DNA of 7,287 nucleotides from contig CAZMVD010000172.1 of the NCBI GenBank assembly GCA_964569425.1, positions 1-7,287 of the forward strand, read 5' to 3'. Positions 6,245 through 7,287 of the stretch are shown piece after piece (position 1 is the stretch's first letter; each line of letters opens with the position of its first letter). The notes under the pieces are model-generated. The model worked only from the letters and a program-made list of their open reading frames with translations. It ran no database searches and was not told where the DNA came from. The DNA is from JACQXM01 sp964569425. Its GTDB lineage: Bacteria; Planctomycetota; Phycisphaerae; UBA1845. The translations under genes and the position numbers were made by a program.

Positions 6245-7287
6245 GTTACCACCGTCGAACGACATGCCGCATCTGCGGCGGCGATCGCCTGGAGTTGTTC
6301 CTTTCACTGGGGCCGATGCCGTTGGCCAACGCGTTTCTGCGCTCGGAGGACGAGTTCGCGGCGGAGCCGGCGTTTCCGCTGGATGTCTGCCTGTGCCGCG
6401 ACTGTTCCCTGGTCCAGACACCTGACGTGATCGATCCCGAGGTGCTGTTTCGCCATTACATCTATGTCTCGCGCACCTCGGATACCATCGCGGCGCATTA
6501 CGTGAATTACGCTCGTGCCGTGGTGGAGTCACTGGGGCTTGCCGCGGGAGACCTCGTGGTCGAGGCGGCCAGCAACGACGGCAGCCTGCTGCGCTGCTTT
6601 CAACCGTACGGGGTGCGCACCCTGGGCGTTGAACCCGCGGTGAACATCGCGGAGCAGGCGCGTGCCGCCGGAGTGGAAACACGCACCGACTTCTTCAACC
6701 AGTCCACGGCTGCCGCTCTGCGCGCGGAATTGGGTCCGGCCCGCGCGGTCATTGCCAACAACGTGCTGGCGCACGTGGACGACACCGTTGACTTTCTGCG
6801 CGGCTGCCGCACGCTGCTGGCGGACGACGGCGCGGTGTTCGTTGAGGTTCCCTACCTCGGCGATCTGCTGGACCGATTGGAATACGACACCATTTACCAC
6901 GAGCACTTGTGCTACTTTTCGGTCACGGCGCTGGTGCGCCTCTGTCGCGAAGCTCAGTTGGCGGTGCAGCGCATCGATCATGTGCCCATTCATGGTGGAT
7001 CGCTGCGGCTGCGCGCCGGTTTGCCGCGCACGGACATGCCGGAAGTGGACCCGGCGAGCGCGACGTGGATGGACAAAGAGCGCGCCTTTGGATTCACCGA
7101 CCCGCAGCGCTATCGTCGTTTTGCCGAGGACGTGGCCGGCAGCCGCACCGACCTGACCAAGCTGCTGCGCGCCCTGCGCGCCTCGGGCAAGCGCGTCGCC
7201 GCCTACGGTGCGGCTGCCAAGGGCAATACGCTGCTCAATTACTGCCGGATCGGCACCGACCTCATCTCCTTTACGGTGGACAAGAAC
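6241..7287 (+). CDS. Zinc-containing NDP-hexose C-methyltransferase (3' end cut by window edge)
   Basis: This belongs to the SAM-dependent sugar C-methyltransferases such as TylC3, NovU and TcaB9, which methylate C-3 or C-5 of NDP-4-keto-deoxysugars. The 349 visible residues follow the three-part family plan. The N-terminal zinc domain has C9-x2-C12 and C52-x2-C55 and the LGPMPLANAF block (23-32). The SAM domain has VVEAASNDGSLL (106-117), GVEPA (129-133) and NNVLAHVDD (173-181). The catalytic YHEH motif (219-222) has E221 and H222 where I recall Glu224 and His225 of TcaB9. The C-terminal domain begins with IHGGSLRL (250-257) and has YGAAAKGNTLLNY (322-334). Members have about 400-420 residues, so some 60 are missing on the right. 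GTG at 6241 overlaps the glycosyltransferase stop by 4 bp and has GAGGAG upstream. The methylated carbon and the sugar are not readable. Some relatives in polysaccharide loci have no proven substrate, so 'sugar C-methyltransferase' is the safe level. Confidence 0.93.
   Translation, partial: MSYHRRTTCRICGGDRLELFLSLGPMPLANAFLRSEDEFAAEPAFPLDVCLCRDCSLVQTPDVIDPEVLFRHYIYVSRTSDTIAAHYVNYARAVVESLGLAAGDLVVEAASNDGSLLRCFQPYGVRTLGVEPAVNIAEQARAAGVETRTDFFNQSTAAALRAELGPARAVIANNVLAHVDDTVDFLRGCRTLLADDGAVFVEVPYLGDLLDRLEYDTIYHEHLCYFSVTALVRLCREAQLAVQRIDHVPIHGGSLRLRAGLPRTDMPEVDPASATWMDKERAFGFTDPQRYRRFAEDVAGSRTDLTKLLRALRASGKRVAAYGAAAKGNTLLNYCRIGTDLISFTVDKN

Overview
The window is GC-rich, densely coding DNA with short gaps, overlapping genes and good Shine-Dalgarno sites, so it is bacterial. 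The protein families (flavin prenyltransferase, UbiE/MenG methyltransferase, Mn/Fe superoxide dismutase, GT2 glycosyltransferase, sugar C-methyltransferase) fit a Gram-negative-type organism that makes a respiratory quinone. Nothing in the sequence fixes the phylum. A high-GC environmental lineage such as Planctomycetota is a guess only.

Left block, minus strand (about 4131 down to 1): a sigma70-like promoter (TTGACG-17-TATCCT) precedes a manganese-type superoxide dismutase gene. A 79-bp gap follows, then a UbiE/MenG quinone C-methyltransferase, then a 659-residue protein with six predicted membrane helices and a TPR-like C-terminal half, then UbiX, which runs off the left edge. The last three genes are tightly linked (2-bp gap, then a 1-bp TGATG overlap), so they are probably translated together. 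UbiX makes the prenylated FMN cofactor for UbiD-type decarboxylases and UbiE methylates the quinone ring, so the group looks like part of a quinone (probably menaquinone) biosynthesis cluster with an uncharacterised membrane protein inside it.

Middle: a divergent intergenic region (4030-4222) separates this block from plus-strand genes. It carries the sod promoter and no other clear gene.

Right block, plus strand (4223-7287): an extended-SDR NAD(P)-dependent sugar-nucleotide epimerase/dehydratase/reductase; a 225-bp gap; then a GT2 glycosyltransferase that apparently starts at TTG and overlaps by 4 bp (GTGA) a zinc-type NDP-hexose C-methyltransferase, which is cut by the right edge. These look like part of a locus that makes and transfers a modified, possibly C-branched, sugar for a surface polysaccharide, glycolipid or glycosylated product. 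The gap before the glycosyltransferase has a protein-like open frame on the opposite strand with no start codon, which may be a gene remnant.

The window has no sign of tRNA, rRNA, CRISPR, transposase or phage genes. The point that most deserves follow-up is the membrane-TPR protein coupled to both ubiE and ubiX.
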